This document shows positions 1 through 8,420 of a DNA stretch of 64,000 bases, piece after piece. The position numbers were made by a program, and so were the translations under genes. This stretch comes from CAYLMG01 sp964493425 (GTDB lineage: Bacteria; Planctomycetota; Phycisphaerae; Sedimentisphaerales; Anaerobacaceae): NCBI GenBank assembly GCA_964493425.1, contig CAZBMW010000012.1:1-64000 (forward strand), given 5' to 3'. The notes beneath the pieces are model-generated. The model was not told the origin of the DNA, searched no databases, and saw only the letters and a list, made by a program, of their open reading frames with translations. The first letter of the stretch is position 1. Each line of letters starts with the position of its first letter.

Positions 1-2
1 GT

Positions 3-161
3 GAAAGCACTGCAGGAGAGCAAGGATTTGGGACCGATTTTACGAACATAATCAGCATTAAAAACAAGAAACGCCGCAGAGGTACCATTAACACGGCTTT
101 GAAACTTGTTTATCCCGTCTGTCAATATTTTGCTGATTTTCAGAGTCTTACTGATGTGTAG
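3..161 (+). CDS. C-terminal fragment of an unrecognised gene (5' end outside window)
   Basis: Frame 3 is open from the window edge to a TAG at 159-161 and gives about 52 residues. They include a basic stretch (KKRRR) and end in QSLTDV. The other two forward frames close within the first 60 bases, so this is the only forward frame that could be the tail of a gene entering from the left. I do not recognise a family. The stop lies inside a degenerate TAGGCC/TATA motif related to the terminator at 333-370, but this copy has no T-run. The preceding sequence would settle whether this is a real gene end. Confidence 0.3.
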   Translation, partial: ESTAGEQGFGTDFTNIISIKNKKRRRGTINTALKLVYPVCQYFADFQSLTDV

Positions 162-332
162 GCCCTATATAGTCGGTATAAGCGGAAAATGCTTCTTTGT
201 TTCGATTCGTTGATATAAAAAAACGGCATTTATGCTGATTTTCTTTGATAATGGTTGATAGGGAGGCTTTTAGTTAGTTGATTAATGAATTTTAAGACCA
301 ACTGCTCTTGGCAGTTAGTGCTGATAGAATGT

Positions 333-370
333 AGGCCTATATCGAAATAATTCGGTATAGGCCTTTTTTT
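333..370 (+). terminator. Intrinsic terminator, 14-bp stem
   Basis: AGGCCTATATCGAA (333-346) pairs with TTCGGTATAGGCCT (351-364) around the loop ATAA, with one G-T wobble. TTTTTT follows at 365-370. A small ACTGC/GCAGT hairpin precedes it at 301-315. The same two-hairpin arrangement, with nearly the same sequence, follows the gene ending at 5167. No complete gene lies just upstream, so this terminator may serve a gene that has decayed or the one ending at 161. Confidence 0.8.
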
Positions 371-916
371 GGCTGGATATAGGCCGATTTCTTATTAGTT
401 TTATTGGATTAGGCCACGATTTATGCCGAATTAAAGGTTACTAAAGCCGTTTTAAGTAAGATATTTAACAAAAAGGAGTTATGGCTTTTAGCGGCTAAAA
501 ATGGCAGTAGTTCGGTAAGTATTTAAAAAAATAGTTGAAATTATCGGGCAAAAAGATTATAATATACACCCAAAGGATGTACAGGGTGTGAATGTATAAT
601 GCTTAAAAGTAAAGAGGGCTATTCGTGCAGTTATTGAGAGAAAAAGCATTAAGGGGGGATAGTAATCACTTCAGAAATATAATTTTGTGCCCTATAGGAG
701 ATTCGTTTTATCCACAACAAGTGCTAATACACTATGCCAAGAATAACCGCGGTAAGGTTCTGTTCAAGGCAGGTGTTTTAAGGTTATTTCATCAGTTTAA
801 AAGTTATCGTAAGATAAAATTTTTTTGATGTTGGTTTACTATAAGGTTCCTGAGCCGGAGCATTGAAAATTTTTGCAGTTAATAATGAGCTTTGGTAATT
901 GTTTGGAACCTACTTT

Positions 917-994
917 GCCCCTGTACGGTACTTGCAGGGGCGTGTAAAAGCAGACAATTGTTAGTGATGTTTGTCGGGTACGTTGCCGGACAAA
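917..994 (+). promoter_or_regulatory. Two-hairpin candidate 5' leader element
   Basis: GCCCCTG (917-923) pairs with CAGGGGC (935-941) around an 11-base loop. TTTGTCGG (970-977) pairs with CCGGACAAA (986-994) with one bulged G. GTGT at 942-945 could also pair with ACAC after 998. The element sits about 95 bases upstream of the start at 1088. I do not recognise a known riboswitch class, so a leader structure is only an inference. Confidence 0.3.
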
Positions 995-1087
995 AGCCAC
1001 ACACATCTCTAATACGATAGTCTGTTATAAATTACTTTATGTTTTGACTTTATGGTCAAGAGTGTACATTAAGTAAGGAGTAATATT

Positions 1088-4000
1088 ATGTGTAGGAAAT
1101 TTGTTTTATTGGGGTTACTTGTAACCTTTCTGGCATTTGGAACGATTGCGCAGGCCGAGGAAATATTTACAGACGATTTTAATACGCCCCATGACTACTT
1201 GGTTGATATTGTTATCGACACCGGCTGGGATGGTTTGATAGGTCTCGGCGAGGGTGAAACTGTTGACGTGCTTGACGCGAATATTACCAACGTTAATTCA
1301 CCAAATGCCATTAATACAGGCGCGCTCTTTATACAGTCAACCGGTAGTAACTGGGATAGCTTTGATCCAATGGGTCCGGTACTTTACAAGGAAGTTATCG
1401 GTGATTTTACAGCTATAGTTCAGGTAAGGGATTTTGCCGGCTGTTGGGGCAGTACACGGATGTTGAGCAACGACTCAGCTATTATGGCGAGGGTTCCAAA
1501 TCCTGACGATGCAGGTGGAGGAGAGGACCACGTCACTATGGGCTATTTCCCCACTTGGCCTACTTTTTATGGTAGAGATGTCAATGACGGTGGAGAGACT
1601 GAATTCGGCCAGGTTTGGGAAGGCTGTTATGACAATGACAATGAAGACGGTAGAGAAACGCCATGGATTCAATTAGAGCGCGTTGGAGATGACTTTCATT
1701 TTTACGGTGGTTACGGTGATTCTGGAAGTCAAACGTGGACGGAACTTACCGATTCACCAAGAGAAAGAACGGATATGTCAGGATTGATCCTGCAGGTAGG
1801 TCTTATGAATACAACGTACTCGTCAGAAACCGGTTACGTCGCTTTTGATGACTTTTATCTGCAGGTCTCGGATGCATTTCCCCCGCATCCTTATGCAGCT
1901 TCACCGGTACCGTCTGATGGTTCCAAAGATGTTAGTATCTATACTGCTAAACTGAGGTGGAAAGCCGGTGATTCTGTACAGGACGTTAATGGCCACGAGT
2001 TATATGTAAGCACTGATTTCAACGATGTCAACGACAGCAACTCGGCTGTAAAGGTAGTCCTCTCAAATAATGAATATACAATGCCGGGCGCTAATCTTAA
2101 TCCCGGCACAACGTATTACTGGGCTGTAGATGAGATAAATGACGCATCAAAATGGGAAGGGCAGGTCTGGAGCTTTACAACTGAAGGAAAAGCAAAGGAC
2201 CCGGACCCCTACCATACAGAGGGTAATATACCGGTCGACATTGAAGAGCTCAAATGGACACAAACCCCATTAGCTGTTACTCAGAACTTCTATTTCGGTA
2301 CAGATGAGGATGAAGTTGCGAATTCCACTACACCGATTGTAAGTGATATAGCCAATGATGTCAATGTGGTTGATATATCAGAGATAGAAGAGATACAGCC
2401 TTTGGCACCGGCCGTGACATACTACTGGAGAATCGAGTCCGTATGCGGAGCTCTTGGTACATCAAAGGGCGATGTCTGGTCATTTTTGACGGCGTTTCCA
2501 TACCATATTTGTGACGAATTCACAGAAAACCATGACTACTTTTCTGGAACCGAGGGAACCATCTGGGACGGTTTGATAGGTGAGGAATATTGCATCTACA
2601 TAAATACATATGACCCAAATGACGATGTGCTGAATATTGCATCAGCCGATTCAGACTGGGGATGGTATACTTCTCAGGGTGTTCTGTTATATAAGGACGT
2701 CGTGGGAGACTTTTCGGCAAGAGTATTTGTCAGTAATTTCGACGGCTTGTATGATGCCGAACAGCCTGAGTTCGAGACTAATAACGCCGGTATTATGGCG
2801 AGAGTAAGTGACGTTGATGCTGCAGGAGATTATGAGGACTGGATCAGTATGGACTACTTCCCGGGCTGGGGCTGCGGTAATATAGTCAGAAACTGTGACG
2901 ATGGTATCAGATATGAGCCCGGCAACGAGCAAACAGCCTGGGATGGCGAAAGATGGGTGCAGCTTGAGCGTTATGACAATAAATTCGTTTTGAGCCATAG
3001 CTCGGACGGTGTCGAATATACACAGAGTCCTGTGTCGCCGATATTCAGAGAAGATATGGATGGTCTGCCCGTACAGGTAGGTCTGCATCATGCTGCCTTT
3101 AGCTCTACTGAGTATTATATCGAGTATGATAACTTCTGTCTGGATCGGAATCCGGTTGAGAAAGCCTATGCTCCGAGTCCTGTGGTGGGTGGTATGATGG
3201 ACCCGATGGTAGGTATCATGAGCTGGACAAAGGGCGACTACGCCGTTTTGCATAACGTTTGGTTCAGTGCCGATTTCAACGACGTCAATGAGAGAAAACC
3301 CGCTGCCGACAGAGGCACCGGCAATGTAGTTGATTTAGGCGACGGAAGGTTCGGCTATGACGCAGGCTCATATGAGAGTCTTTCAATAGGCGGGACATGC
3401 TACTGGTGTATAGATGAGATTAATGATGTTTGTCAATGGGACGGCGATGTGTGGCGGTTCGAGGTTCAGGACTATAGCCTGATAGATACCTTTGAATCAT
3501 ATACCGATACGGGCAAGACTTATGGTACTACGCCGCCGATGGGTTCTCTGAAAAAAATCTGGGTTGACGGCAACTATGAATCTAATCCCCCGACACCCGG
3601 TACAAACGGCTCGCTTATCCAGCTTAATACAGATACTCACGACGGTGATACAGACTATGAACATTATCAGCCTGGTAATTTTGCCCAGTCAGGCAGCAAG
3701 TCGATGAAGTTTTATTATGACAACGATGGTGATGTTTGCTGGGAGAACGACATATATGATTGGGCGTTTCCTGTCTGCTATGAACCGAGTGAGGACAAGT
3801 ATCTTTCGGAGGCATATGCAGCTATACATGATGATGCGGCTAGTGGCGGTCATGATAGTCTCGATATGGACAAGGACTGGAGCAGCTATAAGGTGCTGAA
3901 ACTTTCATTCTATGGTGAAGAGAGTAACGACGAGCCGGCAGAGCAAATGTATGTTGGTCTTGAAGACAGTGACGGCCCGCTTGTTACTGTACCGTATGAT

Positions 4001-5167
4001 GGACCTGCGAATGACATATACGAGCCGTGGTGGCATGACTGGTACATTGCGCTGAGCGAATTCGAGGACGGTGGCGTTGACCTTTCTGACGTTGCCAAGA
4101 TTTACATCGGCTTCGGCGATAAAGATGATCCATCGGCGGGCAATACCGGATTGGTATTCTTTGATGACATTCAAATATATGCCGCGCCTCAGTGCGTACC
4201 CGACTCCATGATAGGCGACTTTGATGATGACTGCGTGGTCGACAACAGGGACCTTGAGCTGTTTGCCTATAACTTCCCGGGTGAAACGCCGACACTGCCG
4301 ACGCCGCTGATTGAGCTTCTTGCGGATGATTTAGATGGCGATTTAGATCCAGGAGATGATGTGACAAGCTGGGAAAATACGTCCACTACAGGCGGAGGGC
4401 TTGGCGGCACATTTACCGATGTCAACACACAAGATGATGACAGCCCGGTTTTCGATAAAATCCAGGGTAAGTATTGTGTGACCTTCGTCGGTGACCACAA
4501 TAATGCTTTAGTATGGGATCAGAATGCACCGGCAACACTCACCAGCGATCGCAATGAGCCCAATGACTATACGGTCATATATGAGGTTTACAATCCGTCG
4601 ATAAGCAGCGAAGAATGGCTGTTCAACTGGGCAGTGCGAGGAGGTCCTGAACGCACCTGTGCAGGCGTCGGATACGGTAACAGCGGACAGTACGGCTGTA
4701 TTATTCACTGGGATGCGCCAGGTGATATGGGATTTGATGCCGGCGTGCCTGCAGCCGGACAGTGGCATGTTATCGCAGCAACTTATGTTTATCAGGGAGA
4801 TCCAAACATGAATGCGGTTGTAGTCGATGGTCTCGTACACAGCGTTGAAGAAAAGGACCTGATAGTACGAATGGATCAGCCTGTAACCATAGGTGCTCCT
4901 TATCAGGCAACTTCTTCTGAACCTAACGACGCTGATATACTCAAAACATATGATATGGCGTACAATCTGAGCTTCACCGGTTCGGTTGCATCTATCAGGG
5001 TTTATGCCGAGGCGGTTCCGCCGGGAGATTTGGCAATTATAACAGCAACAATGGCGGGCCTGTCGAAAGCAGAGGCAGATCTGAGGCCGGACACCAAGAT
5101 AGACTTCAAAGACCTTGCCGTAATAGGCCAAAGATGGTTACAATCAGAGATGCTTGGTGACGATTAA
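1088..5167 (+). CDS. Large secreted multidomain protein with duplicated concanavalin-like domains and a split dockerin-like repeat
   Basis: The 1359-residue product starts at ATG 1088 behind AAGGAG (about 7 bases). A signal peptide (about 1-23, ending AQA) marks it as exported. Two related domains, at about 24-257 and 472-705, share WDGLIG, a LYK(E/D)V(I/V)GDF segment and IMARV. They resemble the concanavalin-like, DUF1349-type fold. Each is followed by fibronectin-III-like segments with YYWAVDEIND or CYWCIDEIND signatures. A beta-rich domain spans about 795-1035. A calcium-loop repeat (GDFDDDCVVDNRDLELF, about 1043) is separated by a LamG-like domain (about 1070-1320) from a second loop (DLRPDTKIDFKDL, about 1333) near the C-terminus. 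Together these look like an interrupted dockerin pair. The gene stands alone and ends at a strong terminator. A role in binding polysaccharide or the cell surface is inferred; no catalytic motif was recognised. Confidence 0.8.
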   Translation: MCRKFVLLGLLVTFLAFGTIAQAEEIFTDDFNTPHDYLVDIVIDTGWDGLIGLGEGETVDVLDANITNVNSPNAINTGALFIQSTGSNWDSFDPMGPVLYKEVIGDFTAIVQVRDFAGCWGSTRMLSNDSAIMARVPNPDDAGGGEDHVTMGYFPTWPTFYGRDVNDGGETEFGQVWEGCYDNDNEDGRETPWIQLERVGDDFHFYGGYGDSGSQTWTELTDSPRERTDMSGLILQVGLMNTTYSSETGYVAFDDFYLQVSDAFPPHPYAASPVPSDGSKDVSIYTAKLRWKAGDSVQDVNGHELYVSTDFNDVNDSNSAVKVVLSNNEYTMPGANLNPGTTYYWAVDEINDASKWEGQVWSFTTEGKAKDPDPYHTEGNIPVDIEELKWTQTPLAVTQNFYFGTDEDEVANSTTPIVSDIANDVNVVDISEIEEIQPLAPAVTYYWRIESVCGALGTSKGDVWSFLTAFPYHICDEFTENHDYFSGTEGTIWDGLIGEEYCIYINTYDPNDDVLNIASADSDWGWYTSQGVLLYKDVVGDFSARVFVSNFDGLYDAEQPEFETNNAGIMARVSDVDAAGDYEDWISMDYFPGWGCGNIVRNCDDGIRYEPGNEQTAWDGERWVQLERYDNKFVLSHSSDGVEYTQSPVSPIFREDMDGLPVQVGLHHAAFSSTEYYIEYDNFCLDRNPVEKAYAPSPVVGGMMDPMVGIMSWTKGDYAVLHNVWFSADFNDVNERKPAADRGTGNVVDLGDGRFGYDAGSYESLSIGGTCYWCIDEINDVCQWDGDVWRFEVQDYSLIDTFESYTDTGKTYGTTPPMGSLKKIWVDGNYESNPPTPGTNGSLIQLNTDTHDGDTDYEHYQPGNFAQSGSKSMKFYYDNDGDVCWENDIYDWAFPVCYEPSEDKYLSEAYAAIHDDAASGGHDSLDMDKDWSSYKVLKLSFYGEESNDEPAEQMYVGLEDSDGPLVTVPYDGPANDIYEPWWHDWYIALSEFEDGGVDLSDVAKIYIGFGDKDDPSAGNTGLVFFDDIQIYAAPQCVPDSMIGDFDDDCVVDNRDLELFAYNFPGETPTLPTPLIELLADDLDGDLDPGDDVTSWENTSTTGGGLGGTFTDVNTQDDDSPVFDKIQGKYCVTFVGDHNNALVWDQNAPATLTSDRNEPNDYTVIYEVYNPSISSEEWLFNWAVRGGPERTCAGVGYGNSGQYGCIIHWDAPGDMGFDAGVPAAGQWHVIAATYVYQGDPNMNAVVVDGLVHSVEEKDLIVRMDQPVTIGAPYQATSSEPNDADILKTYDMAYNLSFTGSVASIRVYAEAVPPGDLAIITATMAGLSKAEADLRPDTKIDFKDLAVIGQRWLQSEMLGDD

Positions 5168-5214
5168 GTTGTGCGAGACTGACTGCTTTTTAGCAGTTAG
5201 TGTTCATAGACTTT

Positions 5215-5250
5215 GGGCCTATACCGATTAATTCGGTATAGGCCCTTTTT
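5215..5250 (+). terminator. Intrinsic terminator, 13-bp perfect stem
   Basis: GGGCCTATACCGA (5215-5227) pairs perfectly with TCGGTATAGGCCC (5233-5245) around TTAAT, followed by TTTTT (5246-5250). It lies 47 bases after the stop of the 1359-residue gene. A small ACTGCT/AGCAGT hairpin sits just before it, as in the copy at 301-370. Confidence 0.88.
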
Positions 5251-5392
5251 ATTTGAGCATTCGTTTTTTTCAATTCATTTTATAAGTCTCATAGAAGTTT
5301 GAATTGCCTGTGGGCTTTTTTAAGCATATAATAGGCGGCTGGAAATAGGGTAGTTCAAAGCGTTTAAGAGTAGCTTTTGCAGGGAAATCGTA

Positions 5393-6832
5393 ATGGGGCA
5401 ATCGCAAATAAAGTTTTATTATAAAAATGCTACCTCTGAGGCTATTGGAGCTAAGCACGGCATTACACAACGTCAGCTGAAAAGACGATTGAGAAAACTT
5501 AAAAAAAGACTCAGCCGGCTCAGGTCAAGGCCGGAACTTAAGGCAAAAGAGGATGCATTCAGACGATTGCCCTATGAAAGCAGGACGATTGATAAAGTCA
5601 ATGAGCTTGTAGCTGAATTAAGAGCTGATTGTGATTGTCTTGTAGTTCTCGGGATTGGCGGCTCAGCCCTTGGTAATATAGCGCTTCAAACGGCGCTTAA
5701 TCCGTTTTTGTATAACCTTGATGACAATCAGCGAAAAGGGCCGTGTCTTTTTGTATTTGATAACGTCGACCCTGTGCAATTCGGCTCCTTTCTGGACTAT
5801 ATATCAGACAGGCTCGACAGAACCATCTTTAATGTAATAAGTAAATCCGGCAGGACAGCCGAGACCGCAAGCCAGTTTATGACTGTTCGCAAATTGCTCA
5901 TTGATAAGCTTGGTGAAGATGCGTTGAGAAAACATATGGTTGCAACGACCGATGCCGGGACAGGGACTTTGCGCAAAATTGCCGACGATGTAAATCTTCA
6001 GAGCTTGGAGGTTCCCAAGGATGTAGGCGGAAGGTTCAGCGTTTTAAGTGCCGTCGGATTATTCAGTGCAGCTATGTGCGGAATAAATATTGACTCGCTC
6101 TTGGCGGGCGCAAGAGATATGGACGACAGAATCAAAGGTGAGGATTTCGCAGAGAATCCTGCAGCCGTTAATGCGGCAATAAATTATCATTTCTATAAGA
6201 AGGGCAAGAGAATTTCAGTTATGATGCCTTATAGTGCAGCTTTATATGGTCTTGCGGATTGGTACCGTCAGTTATGGGCAGAGAGTTTGGGAAAGTCGAA
6301 GGGTTTGTCAGGGGCGCAGGTTCATATCGGCCCGACTCCTGTCAAGGCACTTGGAGCTACTGACCAGCACAGCCAGGTTCAGTTATACCGGGAAGGTCCC
6401 AACGACAAACTGTTCACTTTTCTTGAGGTGGAGGATTTTGGCCGCTCTGTCAAGATCGGCCCGAGTCCCGGGACTGCAAAGGAGCTGGATTTTCTTGCGG
6501 CCAAAGATATGGGAATGCTTTTAAGTAGCGAGAAGAAAGCAACTGAGTATGCGCTTTTGTCGGACAATCGGCCTTGTCTTTCCGTTATTTTTCCGCAAGT
6601 CAACCCTTATACCGTCGGTCAGTTTATCTATATGTATGAGGTTACAACAACCTTTACCGGTGCGTTGTTTGGTATCAATCCATTCGACCAGCGCGCTGTT
6701 GAGCTTGGCAAAGAAGCCACTTTTGCACTAATGGGCAAGGAAGGTTTCTGCGAGTATGTCAGCCTTTCATATGCTGATTTTGCAAAGGAGATTAAATCCA
6801 GGACCAATATTGACGCCGCGTACCTGCTCTGA
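5393..6832 (+). CDS. pgi: Glucose-6-phosphate isomerase
   Basis: Interconverts glucose-6-phosphate and fructose-6-phosphate in the cytosol. The 479-residue sequence shows the SIS-fold substrate loop (LGIGGSALGN), the SKSGRTAET phosphate-binding segment at about 151-160, and the C-terminal family signature around GATDQHSQVQLY with its conserved histidine at about residue 324. The length is close to the shorter bacterial enzymes. The first 50 residues are very basic (RQLKRRLRKLKKRLSRLRSR), which is unusual for this family. AGGGAA precedes the ATG. The next gene starts 35 bases later and makes a sugar nucleotide, so fructose-6-phosphate could feed mannose activation. Confidence 0.95.
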   Translation: MGQSQIKFYYKNATSEAIGAKHGITQRQLKRRLRKLKKRLSRLRSRPELKAKEDAFRRLPYESRTIDKVNELVAELRADCDCLVVLGIGGSALGNIALQTALNPFLYNLDDNQRKGPCLFVFDNVDPVQFGSFLDYISDRLDRTIFNVISKSGRTAETASQFMTVRKLLIDKLGEDALRKHMVATTDAGTGTLRKIADDVNLQSLEVPKDVGGRFSVLSAVGLFSAAMCGINIDSLLAGARDMDDRIKGEDFAENPAAVNAAINYHFYKKGKRISVMMPYSAALYGLADWYRQLWAESLGKSKGLSGAQVHIGPTPVKALGATDQHSQVQLYREGPNDKLFTFLEVEDFGRSVKIGPSPGTAKELDFLAAKDMGMLLSSEKKATEYALLSDNRPCLSVIFPQVNPYTVGQFIYMYEVTTTFTGALFGINPFDQRAVELGKEATFALMGKEGFCEYVSLSYADFAKEIKSRTNIDAAYLL

Positions 6833-6866
6833 TAAATTTAATGCGGCTTTGGTGAGGTAAAAAGCT

Positions 6867-7958
6867 ATGGATTATGCTGTAATAATGGCGGGCGGTACGG
6901 GCAAGAGATTATGGCCTCTGAGTCGTCAGAACAGGCCCAAACAGATATTAAAACTTCTCGATGGGCAGCAGACACTTCTTCGTCGTTGTTTTCAACGGCT
7001 ATGTTCGCTTTTTGATACGGATAAGATTATTGTTCTTACAAATGCCGGCTACGTCGGGCTTATTCATGAGAATGTGCCTGAGCTTCCAGCTGAAAATATT
7101 ATAGCAGAGCCGTGTGTGCGTGACACAGCCGGTGCCATCGGGCTGGCGGCTTCGGTGTTGAGCAAAATCGATGAGGATGCAACGATGGCGGTTGTAACTG
7201 CCGACCAGCTTATAGAGCCGGCGGATGTTTTCGAGCAGGCTGTCAAGGATGCTCTGTCTTTCATACATCATAATCCGGACAGTTTAATTACTTTCGGTAT
7301 CAGGCCGGCAGGGCCCAGCCCGCATTTCGGTTATATTAAATGTATCGAGCCGCACAGTCGGCCCTGCTGTAAAAATGAAATTTATAAGGTAGAGGCTTTC
7401 AGGGAAAAACCCGATGAAAAAACGGCACAGCGGTACATCGAAGAGGGCAACTTTTTCTGGAACTCGGGTATGTTTGTATGGAAGGTCAAGACAATTCTTA
7501 AAAACCTTGAGAAGTTTCTGCCCGAGTCGGTTGAGCCCTTGCAGAAAATAAAAGCCGAGTGGAACGGACCGAATCAGAAAAATACGCTGTACGAATGGTT
7601 TGTAAAACTCCCAAAAATAAGCATTGACTTCGCTGTTATGGAAAACGCAAAACAGGTGTACGCATTAATACTGGATTGCAAATGGCGCGATATGGGAGCA
7701 TTTACGTCTCTTACAGAATTCATTGAATCAGATGTCAATAATAACATTATCGTGGCAGGACACAGCCAGCTTCTCGATTGCAATGATAATATTATTGTTA
7801 CCGAGCAGCAGGGACATCTAATCGCAGCAATCGGACTTCAAAGTATGGTCGTTGCTCACACACCGGATGCCACACTTATCTGCACTAAGGAACAAACAAA
7901 GAGGCTGAAAGAGCTGCTTGAAATCATACAGAAAAATACAGGTGAAAAGTTTTTGTAG
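6867..7958 (+). CDS. manC: Mannose-1-phosphate guanylyltransferase
   Basis: Makes GDP-mannose from mannose-1-phosphate and GTP for polysaccharide or glycoprotein synthesis. The N-terminal nucleotidyltransferase signature MAGGTGKRLWPLS spans residues 7-19, with RPKQ just after it. FREKPD lies near residue 177 and FFWNSGMFVW near 194, both typical of this family. At 363 residues it lacks the C-terminal cupin isomerase domain of bifunctional enzymes, so a phosphomannose isomerase would have to be encoded elsewhere. GAGG sits before the ATG. It lies 34 bases after pgi on the same strand, and both are probably co-transcribed. Confidence 0.92.
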   Translation: MDYAVIMAGGTGKRLWPLSRQNRPKQILKLLDGQQTLLRRCFQRLCSLFDTDKIIVLTNAGYVGLIHENVPELPAENIIAEPCVRDTAGAIGLAASVLSKIDEDATMAVVTADQLIEPADVFEQAVKDALSFIHHNPDSLITFGIRPAGPSPHFGYIKCIEPHSRPCCKNEIYKVEAFREKPDEKTAQRYIEEGNFFWNSGMFVWKVKTILKNLEKFLPESVEPLQKIKAEWNGPNQKNTLYEWFVKLPKISIDFAVMENAKQVYALILDCKWRDMGAFTSLTEFIESDVNNNIIVAGHSQLLDCNDNIIVTEQQGHLIAAIGLQSMVVAHTPDATLICTKEQTKRLKELLEIIQKNTGEKFL

Positions 7959-7994
7959 AAGAACCTTAAAAGAAACCCTTCTGAATAGAGACAG

Positions 7995-8417
7995 ATGAGA
8001 TACCTGGCTATAGATTATGGAGCCAGGCGTTGCGGCCTGGCAGTATGTGACCCGTTGGAGATAGTCGTCTCACCGCTTGAGGTTGTAGACGATAGAAGAA
8101 ATACTATAAAAAGAATCGTAGAAGTTATCGAGGCCGAGGGTATTGAGGCGGTAGTGCTGGGTCTGCCGCTGAATATGGACAATAGTGCAGGCAGACAGAC
8201 AAAAGTTGTAAAAGAATTCGGCGGGCGGCTGAAAAAGCAAATCGATATCCCAATTCATTTCCAGGATGAACGATTGAGCAGCTTTGCCGCCGGGGAAAGA
8301 TTAGCGGATATCAAGCTGACGAGAAAGGAAAAAAGAAAACGATTTGATGCGGTAGCCGCTGCGTATATATTGGAGAGTTTCCTCGAACAAAAAAAGCGAG
8401 ATTGCTCTCAAGGATAA
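7995..8417 (+). CDS. ruvX: RuvX/YqgF-family RNase H-fold nuclease (16S rRNA processing / Holliday junction resolvase-like)
   Basis: The 140-residue length is typical for the family. The N-terminal strand LAIDYGARRCGLAV carries the first catalytic aspartate (D7). A conserved VLGLPLNMD segment and FQDERLSSFAA (the usual DERLTT variant, with D and E acidic residues) follow. FDAVAAAYILESFL near the end holds the last acidic site. In Escherichia coli YqgF takes part in pre-16S rRNA processing. The gene begins 37 bases after manC and ends 3 bases before the lactate dehydrogenase start, so coupling with the next gene is likely. Confidence 0.9.
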   Translation: MRYLAIDYGARRCGLAVCDPLEIVVSPLEVVDDRRNTIKRIVEVIEAEGIEAVVLGLPLNMDNSAGRQTKVVKEFGGRLKKQIDIPIHFQDERLSSFAAGERLADIKLTRKEKRKRFDAVAAAYILESFLEQKKRDCSQG

Positions 8418-8420
8418 ATA

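Larger units (their letters stand above)
162..1087. other. Long noncoding stretch upstream of the 1359-residue secreted protein gene
   Basis: More than 900 bases without a convincing gene. It contains a strong terminator hairpin (333-370), a further copy of the GGATATAGGCC half-motif just after it, and two hairpins at 917-941 and 970-994 that would fall in the leader of the next gene. A 67-codon GTG-started frame at 625-828 has no recognisable features and was not called. The composition is AT-rich and the rest shows no other structure I can support. Confidence 0.6.

Noticed and set aside
625..828. 67-codon GTG-started frame
   Set aside because: Only a weak ribosome site, no domain, no hydrophobic or amphipathic pattern of note, and it lies in a region with other signs of noncoding leader DNA.
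2687..3253. Minus-strand frames inside the 1359-residue gene (also 4508-5131)
   Set aside because: They are antisense to conserved duplicated domains, lack start signals and show no domain of their own.
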